Assembly: GCA_036351335.1 (NCBI GenBank)
Contig: JAZBOW010000123.1
Coordinates: forward strand, 1 to 7,453
Source: UBA4459 sp036351335
Lineage (GTDB): Bacteria > Bacteroidota > Bacteroidia > Bacteroidales > F082
Direction of reading: 5' to 3'
Length of the DNA: 7,453 bases
Shown here in pieces: positions 1 through 6,528 of the stretch. Under the pieces are notes generated by a model that ran no database searches, had not been told where the DNA came from, and worked only from the letters and a program-made list of their open reading frames with translations. The first letter of the stretch is position 1, and each line of letters starts with the position of its first letter. The translations under genes and the position numbers were made by a program.

Positions 1-614
1 GGTGTTTCTTCAGGAATTGCACCGAATTGAGCAAACGAAAAATGTTCACCTGCATTCAGTGAAGAACCTGCAATATACGCATTCGATTCGAGGTTTCTGA
101 CCGTGAAATTGGTGTTGTCGTTATAGGCAAACACAATAAAATCAGAACCAGCACCATACGCCTCCATCATCCAGGTGTTCAGTTTTGTTGATACACCGCG
201 GCCTGATTCATCAACTGCGAAATAGCCATTTACATAGGCGTTAATGGCATCGCCCACCAGCACGGTAAAAGTTTTGTTACTTACTATACGGTAGATTCCG
301 GCACTGGCGAAATAGTTAAAATACTCATCTGCATTTAAGCTTTGTGTCGTTAATAAAGTACCACCCTGGTCGTAAATATTGACATCGGTCTGGTTGAAAT
401 AGGCAAATACGGTGATATCACCAAAAGTGTAAATGGTTGTAGCAAATTCGTCGTCGCGTTCTTCGGCAATTTTAACAATGAATTTACCAGGTTCCGGTTG
501 CGTTTCAACTGCTGGTAGTTGATTTTCGGCAGCACCGTAAAATGTTTTTTGGCTTAATGCCGGGGTAACAGCTATCAGCCAACTGATTAAGAAAAATAGT
601 AGAGATTTTTTCAT
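1..614 (-). CDS. Secreted protein with duplicated beta-type module, 3' end cut off by the window edge
   Basis: The minus frame from the ATG at 612-614 stays open for 204 codons and runs off the left edge, so the C-terminus is missing. Residues 1-21 form a signal peptide: MKK, a hydrophobic stretch, then A-L-S before Gln22. A short Pro/Glu-rich linker follows at about 33-43. Two related modules are visible. Module A (about 67-106) and module B (about 159-199) each contain VFAY, a Thr a few residues later, then SLNA-x-E-x-F about 23 residues on. Between them lies GIYRIVSNKTFTVLVGD. The alternating hydrophobic pattern and the 'SNK-F-V' segment recall the IgGFc-binding-type repeats of secreted bacterial adhesin-like proteins, but this is a family impression from memory. 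It could be a surface or cell-envelope protein. No catalytic motif is seen and no function is assigned. An upstream A/T-rich leader without Shine-Dalgarno is normal for Bacteroidota. Confidence 0.8.
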   Translation of the reverse strand, partial: MKKSLLFFLISWLIAVTPALSQKTFYGAAENQLPAVETQPEPGKFIVKIAEERDDEFATTIYTFGDITVFAYFNQTDVNIYDQGGTLLTTQSLNADEYFNYFASAGIYRIVSNKTFTVLVGDAINAYVNGYFAVDESGRGVSTKLNTWMMEAYGAGSDFIVFAYNDNTNFTVRNLESNAYIAGSSLNAGEHFSFAQFGAIPEET

Positions 615-755
615 TGATGTAAATGTTTAATTAATAATGGGGTTTACAGTTAATTTGTTTGGTCGCATTAAAATTACAATAAAACACAAAACATAACAAC
701 CAATTAACAAAAAATATTCGTATTTTATTTATTTTCAGTCATTTGACATTTTCAA

Positions 756-771
756 TTGTTAATTTTAACAA
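756..771. repeat. Short A/T-rich inverted repeat in the divergent intergenic region
   Basis: TTGTTAA and TTAACAA form 7-bp arms around a 2-base spacer. The repeat lies between the secreted-protein gene (minus) and the tRNA-Pro gene (plus), about 27 bases upstream of the TAnnTTTG box. The position would suit an operator. The surrounding DNA is very A/T-rich, so a chance palindrome is quite possible. Confidence 0.25.
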
Positions 772-797
772 ATGGCTCAAAAATGCTTAAATTATAT

Positions 798-805
798 TAT
801 TTTTG
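798..805 (+). promoter_or_regulatory. Putative Bacteroidota -7 promoter box for tRNA-Pro
   Basis: The sequence TATTTTTG fits the Bacteroidota sigma-A -7 consensus TAnnTTTG and is followed by CG. It lies 76 bases before the first base of the tRNA and points toward it, which would give a leader of roughly 70 nt. I could not find a convincing TTG or TTTG -33 element at the usual distance, so the call rests on the -7 box and its position. Confidence 0.4.
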
Positions 806-849
806 CGATGAATTTTAGGTCTTCAAATGGAGGGTTTAATGATTGAAGA

Positions 850-875
850 ATCACCTTCGCTAAAGCTATGGTGAT
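850..875. repeat. Imperfect hairpin element just upstream of tRNA-Pro
   Basis: The 6-bp arms ATCACC (850-855) and GGTGAT (870-875) enclose a 14-base core that contains CGCTAAAGC, which can pair weakly with itself. The element ends 6 bases before the tRNA. The string TTCGCTAAAGCTATGG resembles a short motif I recall as recurring near tRNAs and other genes in environmental Bacteroidota and candidate-phylum genomes; this recollection is not verified. It could be part of the tRNA leader, a processing signal or a dispersed repeat. Only one copy is seen in this window. Confidence 0.4.
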
Positions 876-881
876 CAGAGA

Positions 882-955
882 CGGGGTGTGGTGCAGTTGG
901 CTAGCATGCTTGCATGGGGTGCAAGTGGTCGCAGGTTCGAGTCCTGCCACTCCGA
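882..955 (+). tRNA. tRNA-Pro, anticodon GGG
   Basis: A complete 74-nt cloverleaf can be folded by eye. The acceptor arms are CGGGGTG (882-888) and CACTCCG (948-954), with one G-T pair and discriminator A955. The D arm is GTGC/GCAT around a loop with the conserved GG. The anticodon stem is CTTGC/GCAAG with loop ATGGGGT, giving anticodon GGG (reads CCC and CCU) and G37. The variable loop is 5 nt. The T stem is GCAGG/CCTGC with loop TTCGAGT. The C1-G72 pair is a typical bacterial tRNA-Pro identity feature. The 3' CCA is not encoded (CGA follows), so it must be added after transcription, as is usual in this phylum. It is followed directly by an intrinsic terminator, suggesting a single-gene transcript. 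Confidence 0.96.
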
Positions 956-957
956 CG

Positions 958-993
958 AAAAAAGGCTTACAAATCTGTGTAAGCCTTTTTTTT
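958..993. terminator. Bidirectional intrinsic terminator between tRNA-Pro and the hydrolase gene
   Basis: GGCTTAC (964-970) pairs with GTAAGCC (979-985), with one more A-T pair inside and a loop of 6 nt. The stem is flanked by A-runs on the left and an 8-base T-run on the right. On the plus strand this ends the tRNA transcript. On the minus strand the complementary A-run supplies a T-run of six, so the same hairpin can end the convergent hydrolase transcript, whose stop codon is about 70 bases away. Confidence 0.9.
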
Positions 994-1064
994 GTCGATT
1001 CATTACTTTTAGAGTTGCGTTTTTTATCTATATAATTTAGTCGTAATAAAATATATTATTTTAG

Positions 1065-2177
1065 TCATTCTTTGTTTGGATTAGAGACAAAATAATTCTC
1101 TTCAATATTTTGATGAATATTATTTAACACCTTATTAATCATGAGATTGTTAAATTTAACTGGTTCTTCAAAAATAGCACAATGTGCACTATTCGTGAAC
1201 TCGATCAACTCCTTTTTGGGTGCTTCAACAAAGTTAAAATACTCCTTTGTCAGTGTATGAGTTGTAATATAATCATATGTACCGGAAATAAAATAAACAG
1301 GTACTTCCAATTTAGGTGCGTCCTTGAAAAAATTCACCTCAAACAATTCTGCTGTCCAAAGCAATTTACGCGATCGACTTTGGCCTTTCATGTATTTCAG
1401 TTTTTCCAGTAAAGTATATTCAGGCGCGGTTATTACAATATATGCCAAGCTTTTTAAATTGTTTCGATCATATACTATTCGTCCATTCTTTGCAATCCAG
1501 TCGCGCATATAAATTGCTTTTTCAAGATCGGTGCCACCACTGTACTTACCATTTATTTGCATTCCCGACAGAGCCCTGATATCCTTTCTGTTTCCATTTT
1601 CATTAGCTAGTTCTACACACAATTGATAGGAGGACTCAATGTTTCGTTTCATGTCAACAACCTGCCCGATTCCAATATATGCATGAAAATCTTCAGGGTG
1701 CTCTTTTATGGCTTGTAGCCCCAGTACTGTTCCTAATGAGTGTCCGGCAAGAAATATTTTTGGTTGATTAAACCTGTTTTTTAAATATTGAGTAATTTCA
1801 TGTGTATCTTCAAGCAATTGATCCATACGAATGCTTTCAGGCGGAATGGAACGCTTATTCGATTTACCAGCACCTCGTTGATCCCACATGACCACAGTAA
1901 AATATTTTTCCAATTCATAATTATAGCGCCTTAACAAGGGCATTTCAGCGGCACCTGGCCCACCGTGTAAGAATAAAAAAACTGGATTGTTAGCATCTGC
2001 TCCCCTGATGAGTAACCACTGATCAACTCCTCCAACAGTAACTTTAACCAACTCTTTCAATGGCTTTACATCAACTAATCTAACTGATTTACGCACCCGT
2101 GGTGTCGCAGCACATCCGTATAAAAGGAAAATTAATAGAATAAAATATAAATATTTGAGAACCTTCTTCATCTTCAT
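1065..2177 (-). CDS. Lipid-anchored alpha/beta hydrolase, proline-iminopeptidase-like
   Basis: The 370-residue product belongs to the alpha/beta hydrolase fold. Residues 1-22 are a lipoprotein signal: a basic start, a hydrophobic stretch and L-Y-G-C with Cys22 as the likely lipidated residue, placing the enzyme at the cell envelope. Family motifs appear in order. HGGPG (71-75) is the oxyanion-hole signature of the prolyl-iminopeptidase (S33) type. WDQRGAG (98-104) follows, then the nucleophile elbow GHSLG with Ser147. The expected acid is Asp302 in SGTYD and the catalytic His is His332 in SAHC. All three catalytic residues are therefore present. Residues 155-285 form the variable lid region. 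The substrate cannot be read from sequence: small peptides, esters or amides are all possible. A second Met at residue 3 is an alternative start. The gene stands alone, convergent with the tRNA. Confidence 0.9.
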   Translation of the reverse strand: MKMKKVLKYLYFILLIFLLYGCAATPRVRKSVRLVDVKPLKELVKVTVGGVDQWLLIRGADANNPVFLFLHGGPGAAEMPLLRRYNYELEKYFTVVMWDQRGAGKSNKRSIPPESIRMDQLLEDTHEITQYLKNRFNQPKIFLAGHSLGTVLGLQAIKEHPEDFHAYIGIGQVVDMKRNIESSYQLCVELANENGNRKDIRALSGMQINGKYSGGTDLEKAIYMRDWIAKNGRIVYDRNNLKSLAYIVITAPEYTLLEKLKYMKGQSRSRKLLWTAELFEVNFFKDAPKLEVPVYFISGTYDYITTHTLTKEYFNFVEAPKKELIEFTNSAHCAIFEEPVKFNNLMINKVLNNIHQNIEENYFVSNPNKE

Positions 2178-2367
2178 GGTAATCTATTGTTAATATTATA
2201 CTCGATGATGGAAACTGTTATTTTAAATTGGTTTCCTCAAGCAATTGCTGGAATAAACGAGTTAGTATTTTTGCCTTTAAGCCATATGTTTAAAAATATC
2301 TATTTTGTATCGGTAACAGTTTGATATATATCCTAAACAACATATTAAAAATCTTGAGGACTAACGA

Positions 2368-3441
2368 TTATTTAATGAAAGATACTTTTTGCATCCAGGC
2401 ATCAGTTTCTTGTATCAATTCCCAACTCTGTCCACCGTTTCCGGTTTTAATAATTTTTCCGTTGTTTGAACTGGCGCTTGACCCAACAATAATACATACA
2501 TCTTCATTGTAATAATCCAATCCAAGCAACCACATATTTTGTGGTCCGGGAGCTGGCCCCTGAGCATCCCAGTATGCGCCGCTATTATCCGTGCGTAAAA
2601 TTTCATCATAGTCGAAAGCACCCCACCAGGTGGTTGCATTCAGCATTTTCAGGCAATTGATATCAGCACCATTTGTGCCGCCAGTGCCGGGCACCGAATC
2701 ATTTCTCCAGCTTTGCCCGCCATCGTCGCTTATAACAAAATGGGCTTCCTGCCCATACACAATGTGCGTATTTCCTGACGAAGCTGCACCTATCCAAAGG
2801 TGGCGGTTATAATTGTCGGCAGGAACAATTGAATCCCAGTTTTGTCCGCCATCATCTGTTCTGGCTATGAATCCATCGGTATTACCTCCTTCGTATCCGC
2901 CCACACAATAAATAACATTAGCATCTATGGCATGAATACCCTGGATGTATTTGTTGTGTAAAACATCTGCTTTAATCTCTAGCCAGGTTTTACCGCCATC
3001 GGTTGAATTATAAACCGTTCCATAGGAACCACTCACCCATAAATTATCCAAGCCTATCATAGAAATGGAAACCAGTTCCACCTCGGGAGGTTGTGAAGGC
3101 AATGTCATTTTATTCCATGTCTGACCTTTGTCAGTGGTTTTTAAAATGGTATTTCCACTACCAACAACCCAGGCTGTATTTTCATCAACTGCCCAAACAT
3201 CATTCAGATTATTTCCTGCTAATGCTTGGTTACCTAGTCCTTGTCTCACCCAATTATCTCCACCATCCAATGAAAATAAAATAAGCCCATAGTTTGTGCT
3301 ATCGGCTGCACCTACTGCCCATACTGCTTTTTCATATAAAGGTTCCGACTCGCTTTGATCTTTTTTACATCCAATCTGAATGATTAATGCGCAAAAAAGG
3401 ATCGTGTTGAATAGCAAAGATAATGATTGTTTTGTTTTCAT
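2368..3441 (-). CDS. Asp-box (BNR/Ycf48-like) beta-propeller lipoprotein
   Basis: The product has 357 residues. The N-terminus is a lipoprotein-type signal ending I-G-C-K-K-D with Cys25 as the lipidation site, although Gln at -3 is not the classic lipobox residue. Seven Asp-box motifs of the S/T-x-D-x-G-x-x-W type begin near residues 57, 102, 146, 195, 238, 284 and 333. The sixth reads TDNSGAYW, and the seventh, TGNGGQSW, has Gly for the key Asp. The 43-49 residue spacing fits a seven-bladed propeller filling the whole mature protein. Asp-box propellers occur in sialidases and in Ycf48/HCF136-type assembly factors. The sialidase catalytic residues (for example the RIP arginine) are not evident, so a binding or scaffold role is more likely than hydrolysis. 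A terminator separates it from the beta-barrel gene upstream, suggesting independent transcription. The specific function is unknown. Confidence 0.88.
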   Translation of the reverse strand: MKTKQSLSLLFNTILFCALIIQIGCKKDQSESEPLYEKAVWAVGAADSTNYGLILFSLDGGDNWVRQGLGNQALAGNNLNDVWAVDENTAWVVGSGNTILKTTDKGQTWNKMTLPSQPPEVELVSISMIGLDNLWVSGSYGTVYNSTDGGKTWLEIKADVLHNKYIQGIHAIDANVIYCVGGYEGGNTDGFIARTDDGGQNWDSIVPADNYNRHLWIGAASSGNTHIVYGQEAHFVISDDGGQSWRNDSVPGTGGTNGADINCLKMLNATTWWGAFDYDEILRTDNSGAYWDAQGPAPGPQNMWLLGLDYYNEDVCIIVGSSASSNNGKIIKTGNGGQSWELIQETDAWMQKVSFIK

Positions 3442-3567
3442 AATTGTTTAATTGTATAATTGCAGGTTAATAATCAGCTTGTTAATTATTTATTACGATC
3501 ATTTATCCTGTCGGGTTTCAAAATGCATCATTCTGATCACCGGATTATCATTTTTCATAGAACCCTT

Positions 3568-3597
3568 AAAAAAACGCCCATCATTTGATGAGCGTTT
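3568..3597 (-). terminator. Intrinsic terminator after the beta-barrel gene
   Basis: On the minus strand AAACGCTCATC pairs with GATGGGCGTTT (one T-G pair) around a 4-base loop, and a run of seven T follows. It begins 24 bases after the stop codon of the beta-barrel gene and lies about 126 bases before the start of the propeller lipoprotein. It should therefore separate the two transcripts. Confidence 0.92.
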
Positions 3598-3620
3598 CTA
3601 AATGAATCAATTTAATCTTT

Positions 3621-4254
3621 CTAATTTCCAAATTTGAAAACCAGTCCACCGTTAAAGTCGCCTTGTACTAAAGTGGCATAACTATTCAAGCTAAGTCCGC
3701 AACCAGAACCACCAGTACCGATGCCACAGTAACCACCTACGCCGCCAAACGACATAGGTAACATTAAACGTCCTCTAAGAATCACGCCTACGTGGTCGGA
3801 GAACATGAATTTCACGCCTCCTCCTGCAGTGATCGAAAACCGCCAGGTATCAGTATAAGCATCCAATGCAAATAAAGTTGCCCCTAGAGTAAACGACCCG
3901 AAAGGGATAATTTTAGGATTATTCACTGGTATTTTCTTAATAGTACCTATTTGAAAATAACTGGTATTTACACCGGTTTGCTCATCAGAAAATCCCGGAT
4001 ATCCTGCATAAGCAGTGAACTTTGCTTCACTCTGCATACCGGTATAACTGATTTCTATATCTACCACATCACGTATCGGAATAACCAATGACACGCCATA
4101 ATCCACACCATCAGTAATTTTCAATTTGCCTTCATAAAAATTGATGCTCCCACCAAACATATATCCTGCAAAAGGCACGATCTCAATACCGCCCTGAGCG
4201 AACGAAAATGCTGGAATTAAGAGGCTTAATAAAAAAAAGTTTGATTTTTTTCAT
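3621..4254 (-). CDS. Small outer-membrane beta-barrel protein; start codon and body out of frame by one base
   Basis: The body encodes alternating hydrophobic strands rich in Gly and aromatic residues, ending in FKFGN, as expected for an 8- to 10-strand outer-membrane beta-barrel of Bacteroidota. Upstream of the first in-frame start (GTG, 4176-4178) the same frame reads a clear signal peptide, FLLSLLIPAFSFAQ followed by GGIEIV, but then meets TGA with no start codon. That TGA overlaps an ATG at 4252-4254 in the next frame. The ATG is followed by A7 (4245-4251) and a little later by T8 (4231-4238). Removing one base from either run joins the ATG to the signal peptide and gives a 210-residue protein. 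As written, the ATG yields only 23 codons. Explanations are a homopolymer sequencing error, a real frameshift or a slippage switch. A Gly-rich stretch with two Cys spaced nine apart lies in a likely surface loop. The function is unknown. Confidence 0.75.
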
Positions 4255-4280
4255 TGTTGTTTTTTGTTGTAAGTAATGCG

Positions 4281-4308
4281 CAAAGAAACGAAAATTTTCA
4301 TCTTACAA
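4281..4308 (-). promoter_or_regulatory. Putative promoter of the beta-barrel gene
   Basis: Read on the minus strand, TTG (4306-4308) is followed after 17 bases by TTTCTTTG (4281-4288). The second box is one mismatch from the Bacteroidota -7 consensus TAnnTTTG. A start of transcription near 4275 would leave a leader of about 20 nt before the ATG at 4254. The element lies within the 67-bp gap after menE, so it would give the beta-barrel gene expression independent of the men genes. Confidence 0.4.
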
Positions 4309-4321
4309 CCTGCTTCGATAA

Positions 4322-5410
4322 TCAGGTAAATGCCATTTTACATTGCCCGATGGTGGCCCGGCGGTCTGTTTTACCTGATGTCGTTCTATTAAAAGCTTTC
4401 AAAAAGACAATTTCTTTTGGCATTTCATATTTTTCGAGCTTTTCTTCAAGTTTGAGCCATGTGTTAAATATCTGCTGTTCGATATAACTGCTTTTTTCAA
4501 TGAACAACACCATCTTTTGTCCTAGGTTTGGATCACTCAGCCCACCAATAAAATAGTCAGCAGAAAATAGGCCAGAAATTTTTTGTTCAATTTTTTCAGG
4601 GAAAAATTTCAATCCACCACTGATAATGACGTTATCAGCCCTACCTGTGATGCTGAATCTTCCTACTTGGTCTATTTCTGCCAGATCGTTGGTTTTCAGG
4701 CCACGAATGCCGAGATGTGGCGCATGGACCACAATAGATCCATCTTCAAGACGCAAAGAAATGCCAGGTAATGCCGAATACAAATCACTTTTGTCGGATC
4801 CATTTATTTTTCTCACAGCAATATGTGTGATGGTTTCTGTCATACCATAGGTTTGCCACACTTTTGTGTCGAGATGCTGTATTTGCATTAAAAGCGGAAC
4901 AGGAATGAAAGAACCACCAATGATCAGCTTTTTGATATTGGAGAAAGCTACAGAATTTTCTTTCACCAGATTGCCCACCTGCAAGGGCACCATGGCTGAA
5001 AATTGTATTTGAAGTGCCGGGATTTCCGGTTTTGAAGAAGGTTCAGTAACGTACAGATCAAGCCCACCCACCAGCGCCCTTACGACCATCATTTTTCCGG
5101 CAATAAAACGCATAGGCAAACAGAGTAGAGCCTTGTCTTTTTTTCTAAGATCAAAATATGAGATTGTAACCTCCGCGCTGACTTCCATATGCTTTTTGAG
5201 CAATCTGATTTCCTTTGGTTTACCCGTTGAACCAGATGTATTTGCTATGATATATTCAGTTGATGAAAACCATTCTTTTACGAACGTATAAAGTTCTTTC
5301 TCAAACTCACTTATATTATCTCCTGCCAGTTTTTCATCGGTAAACCGGATCAAGGTTTCCTTTGAAAAGCCTTTACCCGATAAATAATATTTAGAATCCT
5401 TTTTATCCAT
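4322..5410 (-). CDS. menE: O-succinylbenzoate-CoA ligase, short form
   Basis: This member of the ANL adenylate-forming superfamily (362 residues) activates o-succinylbenzoate with ATP and joins it to CoA in menaquinone synthesis. The ATP-binding loop TSGSTGKPK lies at 58-66, with the A5 motif YGMTETITH at 188-196. The A7 region has Asp242 in NDLAEI, and TGRADN is the A8 hinge (255-260), followed by ISGG. The C-terminal TTSGK carries the expected catalytic Lys347. The protein is shorter than classical MenE of about 450-490 residues because the N-terminal subdomain ahead of the ATP loop is only about 55 residues. Short forms of this kind are, as far as I recall, usual in Bacteroidota, so this is not read as truncation. 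The ATG lies inside the end of menC (8-bp overlap), which implies translational coupling. Identity rests on these motifs plus the menA-menC context. Confidence 0.92.
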   Translation of the reverse strand: MDKKDSKYYLSGKGFSKETLIRFTDEKLAGDNISEFEKELYTFVKEWFSSTEYIIANTSGSTGKPKEIRLLKKHMEVSAEVTISYFDLRKKDKALLCLPMRFIAGKMMVVRALVGGLDLYVTEPSSKPEIPALQIQFSAMVPLQVGNLVKENSVAFSNIKKLIIGGSFIPVPLLMQIQHLDTKVWQTYGMTETITHIAVRKINGSDKSDLYSALPGISLRLEDGSIVVHAPHLGIRGLKTNDLAEIDQVGRFSITGRADNVIISGGLKFFPEKIEQKISGLFSADYFIGGLSDPNLGQKMVLFIEKSSYIEQQIFNTWLKLEEKLEKYEMPKEIVFLKAFNRTTSGKTDRRATIGQCKMAFT

Positions 5411-6461
5411 CGGTAAGATTCTTCAAATTCCATTCATGATGATGACCATAATGTAAGGAACCTTTTTTAATAGACAATGGGGATGCAATATTGTTTTCAA
5501 ACAGCTGCCCGGTTCCTAGTCCCTGGTACATGTCAGTTTGCAGTGTGGCCGTCCATTGGGCAATGGCATTTAGGCCGACATTTGATTCAAGTGCGGATGT
5601 GACCCACCAACCAATGTTTCCTGAAACAGCTTTTTCAATCCATTTGTCGCTTTGTTTAAAGCCTCCCAACAAGCTTGGCTTTAAAATGATATACTGCGGA
5701 CGAATGACCTCCAATATTTTTCCCATCATATTCTCATCTTGTATACCTATTAATTCTTCATCCAGGGCAATAGGAATAGGTGAAGTTAAACACAAATATG
5801 CCATTTCTTCCCATTGGCCTTGTTTAATGGGTTGCTCAATAGAATGTATCTGAAAATCAGATAACCTCTTCAATTTTTCCAGTGCTTCAGAGAATTTAAA
5901 AGCACCATTTGCATCCACCCTCAACTCAAGGTCAAAGCCGGAAAATTCTTTCCTGATCTTTTTTAAAAGAACAAGTTCATCTTCAAAATTGATGGCTCCA
6001 ATCTTCAATTTGATACAATCGAAACCCACTGAGACTTTTTCTTTCACCTGCTCGTACATATTCTTCACATCACCCATCCAGATGAGTCCGTTTATTGGAA
6101 TGCCTTTTGCCCCGGAAGTAAATTCGGAATGGAACACCAATCCAGGCTTTTCTGTGCGGAGGTCGGTCATCGCCATTTCGAGGCCAAACCGAATTGCTGG
6201 AAATTCTGCCAGCCCTTCGTCAAGCCAATAGGTATGGTTATTTATATCCTCTATAACTTCCTTTAATTTAACCTCAAAATCCGGCCTGTCGTCTATGCTT
6301 AACCTTCTGATAATGCTGCACTCTCCGATGCCTTTCTTATCTGGCATATTTTTATCATACACAATAATAAACCAGGAGACTTTATTATGCAATACGCCCC
6401 TTGATGTACCTCCCGGCACTTTGAATTTTAAAGAATATTTTTTGAAATATGCATTGAGCAT
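5403..6461 (-). CDS. menC: O-succinylbenzoate synthase
   Basis: This enolase-superfamily enzyme dehydrates SHCHC to o-succinylbenzoate in menaquinone synthesis. With the start at 6461 the product has 352 residues. The substrate-capping loop GGTSRGVL is at 17-24 and GIGEC at about 44-48. The barrel carries the catalytic KLK pair (Lys151, Lys153) and metal ligands Asp183 (RVDANGAF), Glu209 (SIEQP) and Asp234 (ALDEE). The opposite lysine is Lys261 (ILKPSLLGG), and TSALES lies at 288-293. The set matches the muconate-lactonizing/OSBS subgroup. The open frame extends upstream to 6551, overlapping the end of menA, but those 30 extra residues do not resemble an OSBS N-terminus. I chose the Met before LNAYFKKYSLKF; the Met two codons earlier (6467) is equally possible. 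The enzyme acts between MenD/MenH and the downstream MenE. Confidence 0.93.
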   Translation of the reverse strand: MLNAYFKKYSLKFKVPGGTSRGVLHNKVSWFIIVYDKNMPDKKGIGECSIIRRLSIDDRPDFEVKLKEVIEDINNHTYWLDEGLAEFPAIRFGLEMAMTDLRTEKPGLVFHSEFTSGAKGIPINGLIWMGDVKNMYEQVKEKVSVGFDCIKLKIGAINFEDELVLLKKIRKEFSGFDLELRVDANGAFKFSEALEKLKRLSDFQIHSIEQPIKQGQWEEMAYLCLTSPIPIALDEELIGIQDENMMGKILEVIRPQYIILKPSLLGGFKQSDKWIEKAVSGNIGWWVTSALESNVGLNAIAQWTATLQTDMYQGLGTGQLFENNIASPLSIKKGSLHYGHHHEWNLKNLTDG

Positions 6462-6528
6462 TGTCATTATTTTATCGCATAAAAATAGCAAACTTCTGAC
6501 AGAAACAATTTCGATATGAAGATCCTTT

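Noticed and set aside
687..716. Two near matches to a minus-strand TAnnTTTG box upstream of the secreted protein gene (TATGTTTTG and TATTTTTTG)
   Set aside because: Each has one base too many between TA and TTTG, no well-spaced -33 element was found, and the region is A/T-rich.
2266..2273. A plus-strand TATTTTTG matching TAnnTTTG
   Set aside because: No plus-strand gene lies downstream; it points into the antisense of the propeller lipoprotein. It is likely chance in A/T-rich spacer.
2368..3441. Sialidase or other glycoside hydrolase function for the Asp-box protein
   Set aside because: Asp-boxes are structural. No sialidase catalytic arginine triad or RIP-type motif is evident.
4176..4178. 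GTG as the true start of the beta-barrel gene
   Set aside because: It would discard a clear signal peptide coded in the same frame just upstream, which an outer-membrane protein needs.
4308..4327. Inverted repeat ACCTG/CAGGT at the end of menE, considered as an operon terminator
   Set aside because: The arms are only 5 bp with a 10-base loop, and no T-run follows on the minus strand.
5491..5853. A 120-codon plus-strand open frame within menC
   Set aside because: It is wholly opposite a gene with intact catalytic motifs, has no protein features of its own and is a shadow frame.
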